From Odoribacter sp. AF15-53 (GTDB taxonomy: Bacteria; Bacteroidota; Bacteroidia; Bacteroidales; Marinifilaceae): 61,829 bases of DNA. The notes under the pieces were generated by a model. The model did not search any database. It saw nothing but the letters and a program-made list of their open reading frames with translations, and was not told the origin of the DNA. A program made the position numbers and the translations under genes. Below are positions 25,343 to 32,107 of the stretch, in pieces (positions within the stretch are counted from its first letter, which is position 1; each line of letters begins with the position of its first letter). The stretch covers positions 1 to 61,829 of the forward strand of contig NZ_QUHC01000014.1 of the NCBI RefSeq assembly GCF_003479425.1, given 5' to 3'.

Positions 25343-26704
25343 TCACATAAGTTTCTCTAGTTTATCGAGAGAACGAGCGATCTCTTGGTCGGAAAGCTCG
25401 AAGTTTTGTAAATTTCCTCCGAGGTATTGCTCGTAAGCGTATAGGTCAATCATGCCGTGTCCGGATAAGTTAAACAGGATGGTTTTTGCTTTTCCTTCGA
25501 TTTTGGCGATCCGTGCCTCCCGGATGGCTTGTGCGATAGCGTGTGTGGATTCCGGTGCGGGAATGATACCTTCGGTTTTGGCAAATAGGATCCCGGCCTC
25601 GAAAGTTTCCAGTTGAGGGATTGCGACAGCCTCCATGAGTTTGTCTTTTAATAGTTGACTGACGATCACTCCGGCCCCGTGGTAACGTAGTCCTCCGGCA
25701 TGGATACTTGCAGGTTGAAAGTCATGTCCCAGCGTGTACATGGGCAACAATGGGGTCAGACCGACAGAATCCCCGAAATCGTATTGGAATTGACCGCGGG
25801 TCAGTTTCGGACAGGATTGTGGTTCCACGGCGATAACCCGGGTATGTTTGCCTTCTTTCAGGTTTCTACGGATAAACGGAAAACTGATCCCGGCAAAGTT
25901 CGAGCCCCCGCCAAAACAACCGATCACGATATCCGGTTCATCTCCCGCTTTTTCCATTTGAAGGAGTGCTTCTTCGCCGATGATTGTCTGGTGAAGTAAC
26001 ACGTGGTTCAGTACGCTTCCTAGGGAATAATTCGTTAAAGGATCTTGTGCTGCTAGTTCCACAGCCTCGGAAATGGCGATACCCAAGCTTCCCGCTGAAT
26101 CCGGGAATTCTTTCAGGATTTTTCTTCCCGCTTCTGTCAGGTTGCTGGGAGAAGGGATCACGTCGGAACCCCAGGTGTTCATCATGAGTTTGCGATAGGG
26201 TTTCTGGTTGTAGCTTACTTTTACCATGAATACTTTGAGGTCTAACCCGAAATGTTGACAAGCGAAACTCAATGCTGTACCCCATTGTCCTCCTCCGGTT
26301 TCGGTTGTGATGCGTTTGATTCCTTGCTTGTAATTGTAGTAAGCTTGGGCAATGGCCGTGTTGGGTTTGTGAGAACCTGCCGGACTCGTCCCCTCGTTTT
26401 TGAAGTATATCTTTGCCGGGGTATCAAGCGCTTTTTCCAAGGCGTATGCCCGTACAAGCGGGGTGGATCTCCAGATTTTGTACAAATCCTGAACTTCATC
26501 GGGGATTTCAATATAGCGTTCGGTTGAAAACTCTTGTCGGGCAAGCTCTTCCGCGAATAACGGGTAGAGGTCTTCCGGTTTTAATGCCTGCTTGGTTCCC
26601 GGATGGAGAGGGGGGAGGGGTTTGTTGGTCATGTCGGCCACGATGTTATACCATTGAGTTGGCATTTCCTGCTCTGTGAGCATAAACTTTTTAATTTGTT
26701 TCAT
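25343..26704 (-). CDS. trpB: Tryptophan synthase beta chain-like enzyme (TrpB2 type)
   Basis: PLP enzyme of 453 residues expected to join indole (or a related precursor) and serine into tryptophan. The N-terminal extension and the motif [13 protein letters not shown], with the PLP lysine Lys113, mark the TrpB2 subfamily rather than the classical 400-residue Trp[17 protein letters not shown] and the phosphate-binding [11 protein letters not shown] are intact. No trpA or other trp genes are adjacent. TrpB2 often works without a stable TrpA partner. Regulation by tryptophan supply is strongly indicated by the leader at 26729-26926, which contains three consecutive Trp codons. An internal start at the eighth codon is possible. 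Confidence 0.94.
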   Translation of the reverse strand: MKQIKKFMLTEQEMPTQWYNIVADMTNKPLPPLHPGTKQALKPEDLYPLFAEELARQEFSTERYIEIPDEVQDLYKIWRSTPLVRAYALEKALDTPAKIYFKNEGTSPAGSHKPNTAIAQAYYNYKQGIKRITTETGGGQWGTALSFACQHFGLDLKVFMVKVSYNQKPYRKLMMNTWGSDVIPSPSNLTEAGRKILKEFPDSAGSLGIAISEAVELAAQDPLTNYSLGSVLNHVLLHQTIIGEEALLQMEKAGDEPDIVIGCFGGGSNFAGISFPFIRRNLKEGKHTRVIAVEPQSCPKLTRGQFQYDFGDSVGLTPLLPMYTLGHDFQPASIHAGGLRYHGAGVIVSQLLKDKLMEAVAIPQLETFEAGILFAKTEGIIPAPESTHAIAQAIREARIAKIEGKAKTILFNLSGHGMIDLYAYEQYLGGNLQNFELSDQEIARSLDKLEKLM

Positions 26705-26728
26705 GATGTTTGATTTTGAAAAGTGAAT

Positions 26729-26768
26729 AAAAAAATGAGAGCCTACTGTTCGTAAACAATAGGCTCTC
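26729..26768 (-). terminator. Attenuator terminator upstream of trpB2
   Basis: On the minus strand GAGAGCCTATTGTT (26768-26755) pairs with AACAGTAGGCTCTC (26750-26737). The stem has 14 pairs with one U-G and a 4-nt loop, followed by seven U (26735-26729). It lies 25 nt before the trpB2 ATG. Its 5' arm is also complementary to the leader's stop-codon region. Confidence 0.9.
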
Positions 26769-26800
26769 TCTATATCGAATTATGCAATACAATTACATAA

Positions 26801-26820
26801 CCTCATTGTTTACTATGAAG
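26801..26820 (-). promoter_or_regulatory. Switching strand of the trp attenuator
   Basis: On the minus strand GTAAACAATGAGG (26813-26801) overlaps the leader stop codon. It can pair with the terminator's 5' arm and loop CCTATTGTTTAC (26763-26752), giving about 12 pairs (antiterminator). Alternatively ATGAGG (26806-26801) pairs with CTTCAT (26820-26815) further up the leader, which frees the terminator. These are the 1:2 and 2:3 pairings of a classical attenuator. Confidence 0.82.
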
Positions 26821-26871
26821 TTTGAAGAGGTGCCACCACCAACTAAGGGCTATGTATTGATTGTATATCAT
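26803..26871 (-). CDS. trpL: trp leader peptide with three consecutive tryptophans
   Basis: A 22-codon open frame on the minus strand starting MIYNQYIALS, then Trp-Trp-Trp at codons 11-13 (26841-26833), then HLFKLHSKQ and TGA at 26805-26803. It is preceded by AGAGAAAAAAGT, 23 nt after an exact promoter -7 element, and followed by mutually exclusive antiterminator and terminator hairpins. Three consecutive Trp codons ahead of a tryptophan synthase gene are very unlikely by chance. When charged tRNA-Trp is scarce, a ribosome stalled there should favour the antiterminator and allow trpB2 transcription. Confidence 0.9.
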   Translation of the reverse strand: MIYNQYIALSWWWHLFKLHSKQ

Positions 26872-26894
26872 ACTTTTTTCTCTTTTATCGTGGA

Positions 26895-26926
26895 CAAAGC
26901 TAGAGATTGATTTTCTTTTTTCCAAA
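26895..26926 (-). promoter_or_regulatory. Promoter of the trp leader and trpB2
   Basis: On the minus strand TTTG (26926-26923), a 20-nt spacer and TAGCTTTG (26902-26895) give an exact match to both Bacteroidota promoter elements. Expected start near 26889. Confidence 0.82.
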
Positions 26927-26944
26927 TTCTGCGACAAAAATAAT

Positions 26945-26975
26945 GTTGTTAAATGAAATTAAATGCGTACATTTG
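26945..26975 (+). promoter_or_regulatory. Promoter of the structured RNA candidate
   Basis: GTTG (26945-26948), a 19-nt spacer and an exact -7 element TACATTTG (26968-26975). It is divergent from the trp leader promoter, only about 40 bp away. Confidence 0.68.
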
Positions 26976-26981
26976 CACTAT

Positions 26982-27109
26982 CCCACTCGAATTAAATTTA
27001 TGACGTGTATTGCACGGGAAGATATTGCCTCCGGTGTGCATTGCACGTCGTTTTTATTAAATTCAGAGTGGGATCTAATTTAATGAAGAACCGGAGGCAT
27101 TTCTTTTTT
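26982..27109 (+). ncRNA. Structured non-coding RNA or leader RNA candidate, family not recognised
   Basis: A closing stem ATCCCACTC (26980-26988) pairs with GAGTGGGAT (27066-27074). It is followed inward by GAATT/AATTC (26989-26993 with 27060-27064), GACGTG/CACGTC (27002-27007 with 27044-27049) and TGCAC/GTGCA (27011-27015 with 27036-27040). The 20-nt apical loop contains TGCCTCCGGT (27026-27035). This is perfectly complementary to ACCGGAGGCA (27090-27099) just before a T-rich tail (27100-27109). That allows either a 10-bp pseudoknot or a terminator with a large loop. It has its own promoter. I do not recognise 6S, SRP, tmRNA or RNase P features. The T-rich tail also lies in a 30-codon frame, so this may be a regulatory 5' leader instead. 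Confidence 0.5.
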
Positions 27110-27175
27110 AAGATAATTAAACGTTGTTTGAAAGATATTGTTGTGTTTTTGCATGACAATTTTCGAAAATTCTAA
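27083..27175 (+). CDS. Possible 30-residue small ORF overlapping the RNA candidate's 3' end
   Basis: An ATG at 27083 opens a 30-codon frame starting MKNRRHFFFKIIKRC and ending DNFRKF, basic and rich in Phe. Its third to sixth codons are exactly the segment complementary to the apical loop of the upstream hairpin, and its stop lies in the next promoter's -7 element. It could be a short peptide whose translation is controlled by that loop, or simply a chance frame. No clear ribosome binding site is seen. Confidence 0.2.
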   Translation: MKNRRHFFFKIIKRCLKDIVVFLHDNFRKF

Positions 27176-27215
27176 ATTTGTCTTTGGTGGGGCCGTGATG
27201 GTGACCCACCTTTTT
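27148..27215 (+). promoter_or_regulatory. Promoter and 5' hairpin of the small lipoprotein gene
   Basis: TTTG (27148-27151), a 21-nt spacer and TAAATTTG (27173-27180) form a promoter. At the expected start site GGTGGG (27186-27191) pairs with CCCACC (27205-27210), followed by TTTTT. This is either a very early terminator or a 5'-end stabilising hairpin. Confidence 0.55.
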
Positions 27216-27282
27216 GTAACCTATTGTTTTTTAAGAGCGTATAATCGGCATTTAAATTCTAGCTAAACTAAAATTGAATAAG

Positions 27283-27483
27283 ATGAAAACTTTTGGAAGA
27301 ATTGGATGGGTTTATATGATGACGATAGTGGCAGCCTTGGCGCTTGCTTCTTGTGGAAATAGTCAGAAAAGTAAAGTACAATCGGGAAAGCAAGTACAGG
27401 AGCCGGTAGGAACCGTTATTCAGGAGTCAGAGGTTATCGTGGAGGTGGATAGTATCACTCCGGATTCGACGGTGACGAAGTAA
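27283..27483 (+). CDS. Small lipoprotein of unknown function
   Basis: A 66-residue protein. The signal peptide WVYMMTIVAALALASC ends in a good lipobox (LASC). The mature part is about 45 residues, hydrophilic and rich in Ser, Val, Glu and Gln (SKVQSGKQVQEPVGTVIQE, VDSITPDSTVTK), with no domain I recognise. The frame opens upstream with TTG at 27274, but the ATG at 27283 is the natural start. It stands alone, with a promoter-like region and a hairpin upstream and a palindromic repeat directly downstream. It is likely an envelope protein, possibly of the entericidin-like small lipoprotein kind, but that is only a size analogy. Confidence 0.75.
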   Translation: MKTFGRIGWVYMMTIVAALALASCGNSQKSKVQSGKQVQEPVGTVIQESEVIVEVDSITPDSTVTK

Positions 27484-27486
27484 TGG

Positions 27487-27621
27487 GTCGAAAGTCCATA
27501 AAGTCCGTAAGGTCTATAAAGTTCATGGCCCCCTGCGGGGCGCTTTGTCTACGGCAGCTTGAGCTGCCGTTAAACTTGTCCGAAGGACACCAAGACTTTA
27601 TAGACCTTATGGACTTTCGAC
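27487..27621. repeat. 135-bp palindromic repeat with GC-rich core
   Basis: The outer arms GTCGAAAGTCC...GGTCTATAAAGT and ACTTTATAGACC...GGACTTTCGAC are inverted over 28 bp, with a 10-bp insertion on the left. The core holds GCCCCCTGCGGGGC and the near-perfect hairpin CGGCAGCTTGAGCTGCCG (27552-27569). The core recurs twice, inverted, at 38346-38556. It fills the gap between the lipoprotein and phosphofructokinase genes, which converge here. Confidence 0.8.
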
Positions 27622-27630
27622 TTTTTGGAC

Positions 27631-28821
27631 TCATAATATCATCTGCGGCATGAATTCAAAGCTATTGTACTGTGGACGTAGTCTTTCCGTGTTGTAGAAT
27701 TTGGGAACATCCACGATCTTTTTACTACTGGTTACGATTTCGATAGGTGCGTTATCGTAACGTCCGTTTCTTAAAATAACCAATCTACCGTGTAATCCTT
27801 TATTGATCAGATCTAAAGCCAGGTTCCCGTATGCCATGGGCACGATGGAGTCTAGTGCGTCCGGATCACCGCAACGAACCAGATAACCTAGTCTTTGCGT
27901 GATCGTGTTGATAACTTGCCCGTGGTTGAACTGGGGAGTAAGTTCTTTCAGTTGCTGGGAAATCATGTTGCCGATTCCTCCAAGTTTTTTATGTCCGAAC
28001 ATGTCTGTCTCCTCGCTTTGGAAGATCATGTTGCCTCCGCAGAATGTGGCACCTTCCGACACGAGAACGACAGAATATTTGCTGGGATTTGTAAATCTGT
28101 CTTCACAGAGTAATTCGGTTAATCGCTCTATGTTGAACTCGTATTCGGGAATCACGCAACGGTTGGCTGCTCCGGCCAGGGTGGGGAGCATGGCGGTAAA
28201 TCCGGCATACCGGCCGAAAACTTCGAGAACCAGAATCCGTTCGTGCGACCCGGCTGATGTTCTCAGGTCATGTGTGAGGGCAATCGTGCGGGTGATGCAG
28301 GTGCTGAAACCGATGCAATAGTCTGTTCCGGGAACGTCGTTATCCATTGTTTTTGGGATGGCCACGACTTTCACGCTTTCCTTACTCAGGCGCACGGCGT
28401 AACTTAACGTGTCGTCCCCCCCGATAGGGATCAGGTAGTCAATTCCCATGAATTCTAAATTCTTCAAGACTTCCGGGGTCAGGTCATTGATATCGTCCGA
28501 GTACTGGTCTTGTAAATGTTTCGGAACGTTTGCCTTGGGCACGTGTGAGGCTCTGGTGCGTGACGTGTGAAGGAAAGTTCCTCCGGTACGTCCCGCTTTA
28601 TTCACGATCTCTTCTGTTAATTCGAAGAAATTGCCGGAATTGTCGTATTGCGGGTCTCGTACGATGTCAATCAAGCCGCCCCAACCTCTTCTGATGCCGA
28701 TCACTTTGTAACCTTCGCGCAAGGCCCTGATGGTTACCGCCCGAATAGCCGGATTCAGGCCGGGAACATCACCTCCACCGGTGAGTATTCCTATTATTCC
28801 TCTTACTTTTTGTTGTCCCAT
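27631..28821 (-). CDS. pfkA: 6-phosphofructokinase, pyrophosphate-dependent type by active-site residues
   Basis: Glycolytic enzyme of 396 residues. The N-terminal LTGGGDVPGLNPAI binds the phosphoryl donor. GGDDT at about 125 has Asp where ATP-dependent enzymes have Gly, and PKTMDND at about 145 has Lys where ATP-dependent enzymes have Gly. Both substitutions are the established marks of pyrophosphate use. Sugar-phosphate contacts (EVFGRYAGFTA, VLVSEGA, LGYLVRCGDPDA) are intact. It transcribes away from the glycosyltransferase gene and converges on the small lipoprotein gene. Donor choice remains a residue-based prediction. Confidence 0.93.
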   Translation of the reverse strand: MGQQKVRGIIGILTGGGDVPGLNPAIRAVTIRALREGYKVIGIRRGWGGLIDIVRDPQYDNSGNFFELTEEIVNKAGRTGGTFLHTSRTRASHVPKANVPKHLQDQYSDDINDLTPEVLKNLEFMGIDYLIPIGGDDTLSYAVRLSKESVKVVAIPKTMDNDVPGTDYCIGFSTCITRTIALTHDLRTSAGSHERILVLEVFGRYAGFTAMLPTLAGAANRCVIPEYEFNIERLTELLCEDRFTNPSKYSVVLVSEGATFCGGNMIFQSEETDMFGHKKLGGIGNMISQQLKELTPQFNHGQVINTITQRLGYLVRCGDPDALDSIVPMAYGNLALDLINKGLHGRLVILRNGRYDNAPIEIVTSSKKIVDVPKFYNTERLRPQYNSFEFMPQMIL

Positions 28822-28904
28822 GATATAGTAGCTTTATGTTAGTAAAATCGAACTAATGTACACAAAATTGTTCAATTAATACGATAAAATCGTCATTAAG
28901 TAAG

Positions 28905-28912
28905 TATATTTG
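28905..28912 (+). promoter_or_regulatory. -7 element TATATTTG for the glycosyltransferase operon
   Basis: Exact TAnnTTTG, 39 nt before the ATG at 28952. No clear -33 partner. Confidence 0.45.
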
Positions 28913-28951
28913 TCCGTTTTTTATTGAGAAAAGAACATTAATATAATAGTA

Positions 28952-30082
28952 ATGGAGAGTTTGCAGATCTTTTGGGAGGAATTAGGGGTATTTAAATACG
29001 GGGTGATCGTTCTGTTCGTGTTATCACTCATCTATATCTACCAAATCATTCGTCGGTGCGTGATCGTGTCGCGTAAGGTCAAGCCGGTTGACAAACAAGA
29101 GCATGAGGGGGTATCGGTTATTATTACTTCTCACAATAACGCTGAGTGTTTGAAAAAGAATCTTCCGAGTTTCCTGATGCAGGCGTGTGATAAATTTGAG
29201 GTGATCGTGGTTGACGAGTGTTCGGAGGATGACACGCAGGATGTCCTGACCGAAATACAAAAGGATTACCCGCAATTGCGAAGCACACGTATATTCCCGG
29301 ATACCAAGTTCCGCTTCACGAAGAAGTTGGCGATAAATATAGGTGTGCTAGCTGCGAAATATGATATACTGTTGTTCTCGGAGATTAATTGTCGTCCGGC
29401 CTCGATACATTGGGTGAAGACGATGGAGTCTTGTTTTGATAAAAACACGGCTACGGTAGTAGGTTTCGCGAATTATGATTTTTCGGAACAAAATGTCAGT
29501 AATTTGCGCATGTTTCGCTTTCTCCGCTTCCTGAAAATGATGGTCATGTCGAAAAATAAAAAATATATTTTCGGGGATGGATGTAACATGGCTTATCGAA
29601 AATCGAATTACATACAAAACCGTGGATTCGCGAAAAATTCACAATCGTATTTGGGATACGATAACGATATGGTTAGAGAATTATCAAAGTTTGGGACAAT
29701 AAGGGTAACAAAAGATCCAGACACGTATGTGATAATTGATAAAAGTAACAAAAAAGGAGATATAAACGAAGTATCGTATTATTATGCTAGCAAGATGAGA
29801 TTGGCAATGACGGAAAGATTAAAGATAGACAGTGATATGATCGTGCGCTTGTTATTCTACATAACAGCTATTTGTTTGATAATCTTCGGATTTTATCCAT
29901 TCTACGTGCTTTTGGTTACTTTCGTGATATTTTTAACAGATGTAATTTTGTTAAATATTTGCGCTATTTGTCTGAAACAAAAAAAATTATTCCTAACTTC
30001 GTTTATTATTAGTACTATCGGTTTTGTTTATCGAGTGTACTGGAATGGATATTCATTTTTTAACAAAAGGAAATGGAGTTAA
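28952..30082 (+). CDS. Family 2 glycosyltransferase, membrane-bound
   Basis: A 376-residue protein with an N-terminal transmembrane helix (about 14-35) and a GT2 domain (about 50-260) starting VSVIITSHNNAECLKKNLPSF. The donor-site segment is VIVVDECSEDD. Two C-terminal helices span about 295-365. Where most relatives have a DxD-type Asp pair (LLTDADC), this one reads LLFSEINCRPAS, so metal binding may be altered. Downstream GDGCNMAYRK and YLGYDNDMV fit the acceptor side. Substrate unknown. Its last 10 bases overlap the next sigma gene, so the two are translationally coupled. Confidence 0.85.
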   Translation: MESLQIFWEELGVFKYGVIVLFVLSLIYIYQIIRRCVIVSRKVKPVDKQEHEGVSVIITSHNNAECLKKNLPSFLMQACDKFEVIVVDECSEDDTQDVLTEIQKDYPQLRSTRIFPDTKFRFTKKLAINIGVLAAKYDILLFSEINCRPASIHWVKTMESCFDKNTATVVGFANYDFSEQNVSNLRMFRFLRFLKMMVMSKNKKYIFGDGCNMAYRKSNYIQNRGFAKNSQSYLGYDNDMVRELSKFGTIRVTKDPDTYVIIDKSNKKGDINEVSYYYASKMRLAMTERLKIDSDMIVRLLFYITAICLIIFGFYPFYVLLVTFVIFLTDVILLNICAICLKQKKLFLTSFIISTIGFVYRVYWNGYSFFNKRKWS

Positions 30083-30693
30083 CAAACAACTTGTCAGAGA
30101 AAGCTCTTTATGATTATAAGGTCGTGAAGAGGGCTATAACGGGAGATGAAAAGGCCTATGCCGAGTTATTTAAAAGGTATAAGGATTCAGTGTATTTTAT
30201 GATACTGAAAATGGTGAATAACAGGACGGATGCGGAAGATTTGATGTTCGAGGCTTTTGAGAAGGCTTTTAGTAGTTTGAATTACTACTCGCCTCAGTTT
30301 GCGTTTAGTACGTGGCTGTTTAAGATTGCTTCCAATAACACGATTGATTTTATCCGGAAAAAGAAAGTGAAGATCGTTTCTTTGGATAAAGATGATATTA
30401 ACCCGGATGATCGCGGGTATATCAATAGCATTCCGGCAGACGTGTTAACCCCGGAAGAGGAGACGATCCGTAAGCAACGGGCTGAATTCATGCGAGAGAA
30501 AGTTGCCATGTTGAAGGGGCGCTATCGCAAATTGATCGAATTGCGTTATTTTGACGAATATTCCTACGAGGAGATTGCCCAGGAGTTGGCGATCCCGCTG
30601 GGAACGGTAAAGGCTCAATTATTCCGGGCGAGGGAATTACTATTGAACATTTTGCAAAATAGTGAAATAGCCCGCGAAAATGAAAGAGCTTAG
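30073..30693 (+). CDS. ECF-type RNA polymerase sigma factor
   Basis: Sigma factor of 206 residues. Region 2 spans about 25-95 (GDEKAYAELFKRYKDSVYFMI, DAEDLMFEAFEKAF, FSTWLFKIASNNTIDFIRK, in separate pieces). Region 4 spans about 140-195 with the helix-turn-helix YEEIAQELAIPLGTVKAQLF. It resembles RpoE/SigW-like factors more than the FecI-type at the left end. No anti-sigma gene follows. Instead it overlaps the glycosyltransferase upstream by 10 nt and a CarboxypepD-like protein downstream by 14 nt. Regulon unknown; a stress or envelope role is a guess from family. Confidence 0.93.
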   Translation: MELTNNLSEKALYDYKVVKRAITGDEKAYAELFKRYKDSVYFMILKMVNNRTDAEDLMFEAFEKAFSSLNYYSPQFAFSTWLFKIASNNTIDFIRKKKVKIVSLDKDDINPDDRGYINSIPADVLTPEEETIRKQRAEFMREKVAMLKGRYRKLIELRYFDEYSYEEIAQELAIPLGTVKAQLFRARELLLNILQNSEIARENERA

Positions 30694-31354
30694 CCTTGTA
30701 CTTCTTTTGATATTCTTTTGTCTGGGAGTACGCGGGCAGCGTACGAATGAAAACAACGTGTTTGTGACAGGGGTTGTTTGTGACCGGGATAGTTTACAAA
30801 CGTTGCCGGAAGCTATCTTCCGTTTGGGGAAAGAGGTTCGAGGAGTTGATAAGCAAGGACGATTTTCTTTAAATGTACACGTGGGTGATACTTTGCGATT
30901 TTCGCATATCGGTTATTCACCTTTGGAGGTCATCATTTCGGACAGTCTGAAAGGCAACGATTTCTTACTGGGGGTTTTTATGGTACGAGATACTGTTTTA
31001 CTGTCGGAAGTTTTGATTTTACCTCGTTTTTTCACGGGGAAATACCAGCCTAATGCCATGTTGTTGAATGCCCGGAATAATTTCAATCAGGCTTTGCATG
31101 CCGCATCGCGGCCCGTGGAGAAGATGGACCAGGAAATGAACCGGAGTATGATGTTGGAGGATTTTGCCCGCAAGGTAGAGATGAAAGGACTGGTTGACGT
31201 GAAATTGGGTGTGGGAACCCAGTCGCTTTCAGCATTGAAGGGATTGAAGCGGGCTCGTCGTCAGGCGGAACGAGGTAAAGTGATTGAGGTTAAGGAAATA
31301 GACTTGTTAAAGAAAATTTTTTATATAGAAAAAAGAGAAAAATCGGATAACTAA
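30680..31354 (+). CDS. Exported CarboxypepD_reg-like protein
   Basis: A 224-residue protein. The signal peptide covers about 1-19 (LSLVLLLIFFCLGVRGQ, no lipobox). A CarboxypepD_reg-like beta sandwich lies at about 26-115 (VFVTGVVCDRDSLQTLPEAIF, FSLNVHVGDTLRFSHIGYSP, in pieces). A C-terminal half is predicted helical and basic (MLEDFARKVEMKG, LKRARRQAERGKVIEVKEID). Such proteins occur widely in Bacteroidota as periplasmic proteins of unknown role. The start overlaps the sigma gene by 14 nt, so it is in the same operon and may be part of its response pathway (inference). Confidence 0.8.
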   Translation: MKELSLVLLLIFFCLGVRGQRTNENNVFVTGVVCDRDSLQTLPEAIFRLGKEVRGVDKQGRFSLNVHVGDTLRFSHIGYSPLEVIISDSLKGNDFLLGVFMVRDTVLLSEVLILPRFFTGKYQPNAMLLNARNNFNQALHAASRPVEKMDQEMNRSMMLEDFARKVEMKGLVDVKLGVGTQSLSALKGLKRARRQAERGKVIEVKEIDLLKKIFYIEKREKSDN

Positions 31355-31366
31355 AAGAAGAAAGAT

Positions 31367-31374
31367 TATCTTTG
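31367..31374 (+). promoter_or_regulatory. -7 element TATCTTTG for ompH
   Basis: Exact TAnnTTTG 70 nt upstream of the ompH ATG. It separates this gene from the sigma operon. Confidence 0.45.
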
Positions 31375-31444
31375 TATTCGAAACAAGCCTCGTGTGGGCA
31401 AAAGATTTCAATGAATCGATTTATTAATAACAAAGTTACATTTT

Positions 31445-32038
31445 ATGAAGAATTTGTCGATAGGATTAAATGTGTTATTGTTGATTGCTGTGATAGTTTT
31501 GTACATATTACATTTCAGTGGAAATGGCAAGAGTACTGGCAGTCAAGGCTCGGTTGCAACTGTGAATGCGGATGCAAAGATTGTCTACATTAACATGGAT
31601 ACATTGCTAAACAATTATACACAATCGCGGGAGTTAAACGAGGCGTTTTTGAAAAAATTGGAAGCAAACCGGACAGAGCTGAACATAAAAGTGAAGAACT
31701 TTGACCGTGAGGCAGCCGAGTTCCGGACTAAAGTTGAAAATGGTGGTTTCATAACTCGTGAAAGAGCCGAACAAGCCCAGATGGATCTGATGATCAAACA
31801 ACAAAACTTGCAGAAATTACAACAGGAGATGACCGAGAATGCTCAACGCGAGCAAATGGAAATCAATCGGAAGTTGTATGATGCGATCACGAATTTCCTT
31901 ACCGAGTATAACAAGGAGAAAGGCTACCAGTTGATCCTCAGTACGACGTTAGGCGGTAACGTGCTTTTCGCACAACAGGGATTTGATATTACCAATGACG
32001 TGGTAAATCAATTGAACGAGCAATACAAGAAAAAATAA
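31445..32038 (+). CDS. OmpH/Skp family periplasmic chaperone
   Basis: A 197-residue exported chaperone. An N-terminal hydrophobic segment (about 8-25, LNVLLLIAVIVLYILHF) probably anchors or exports it. KIVYINMDTLLNNYTQSRELNEAF marks the start of the OmpH domain (shown as KIVYINMDTLL). A long charged coiled coil at about 80-150 forms the tentacles of the trimeric jellyfish fold, and the C-terminal GYQLILSTTLGGNVLFAQQG closes the body. It protects unfolded outer-membrane proteins on the way to BAM. Followed by a terminator. TamB and TamL, other outer-membrane assembly factors, are 22 kb away. Confidence 0.92.
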   Translation: MKNLSIGLNVLLLIAVIVLYILHFSGNGKSTGSQGSVATVNADAKIVYINMDTLLNNYTQSRELNEAFLKKLEANRTELNIKVKNFDREAAEFRTKVENGGFITRERAEQAQMDLMIKQQNLQKLQQEMTENAQREQMEINRKLYDAITNFLTEYNKEKGYQLILSTTLGGNVLFAQQGFDITNDVVNQLNEQYKKK

Positions 32039-32059
32039 GCAATGACAAGAATAGACGAG

Positions 32060-32086
32060 AAGGCTGAGCGATCAGCCTTTTCTTTT
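32060..32086 (+). terminator. Terminator downstream of ompH
   Basis: AAGGCTGA (32060-32067) and TCAGCCTT (32072-32079) with a GCGA loop, followed by TTCTTTT. Confidence 0.87.
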
Positions 32087-32107
32087 ATCTACTAAAAAAT
32101 AGGAAAA

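Noticed and set aside
25343..26704. Threonine synthase or cysteine synthase
   Set aside because: PLP motifs [11 protein letters not shown] and [11 protein letters not shown] and the 453-residue length fit TrpB2, and the Trp-codon leader agrees.
26982..27109. 6S RNA, SRP RNA or tmRNA
   Set aside because: Length and motifs do not fit: no SRP domain IV tetraloop motif, no tRNA-like end, and no convincing 6S central bubble. A model search could overturn this.
31372..31593. Cys-rich 73-codon frame
   Set aside because: Out of frame with and mostly inside ompH, whose frame has clear domain motifs.
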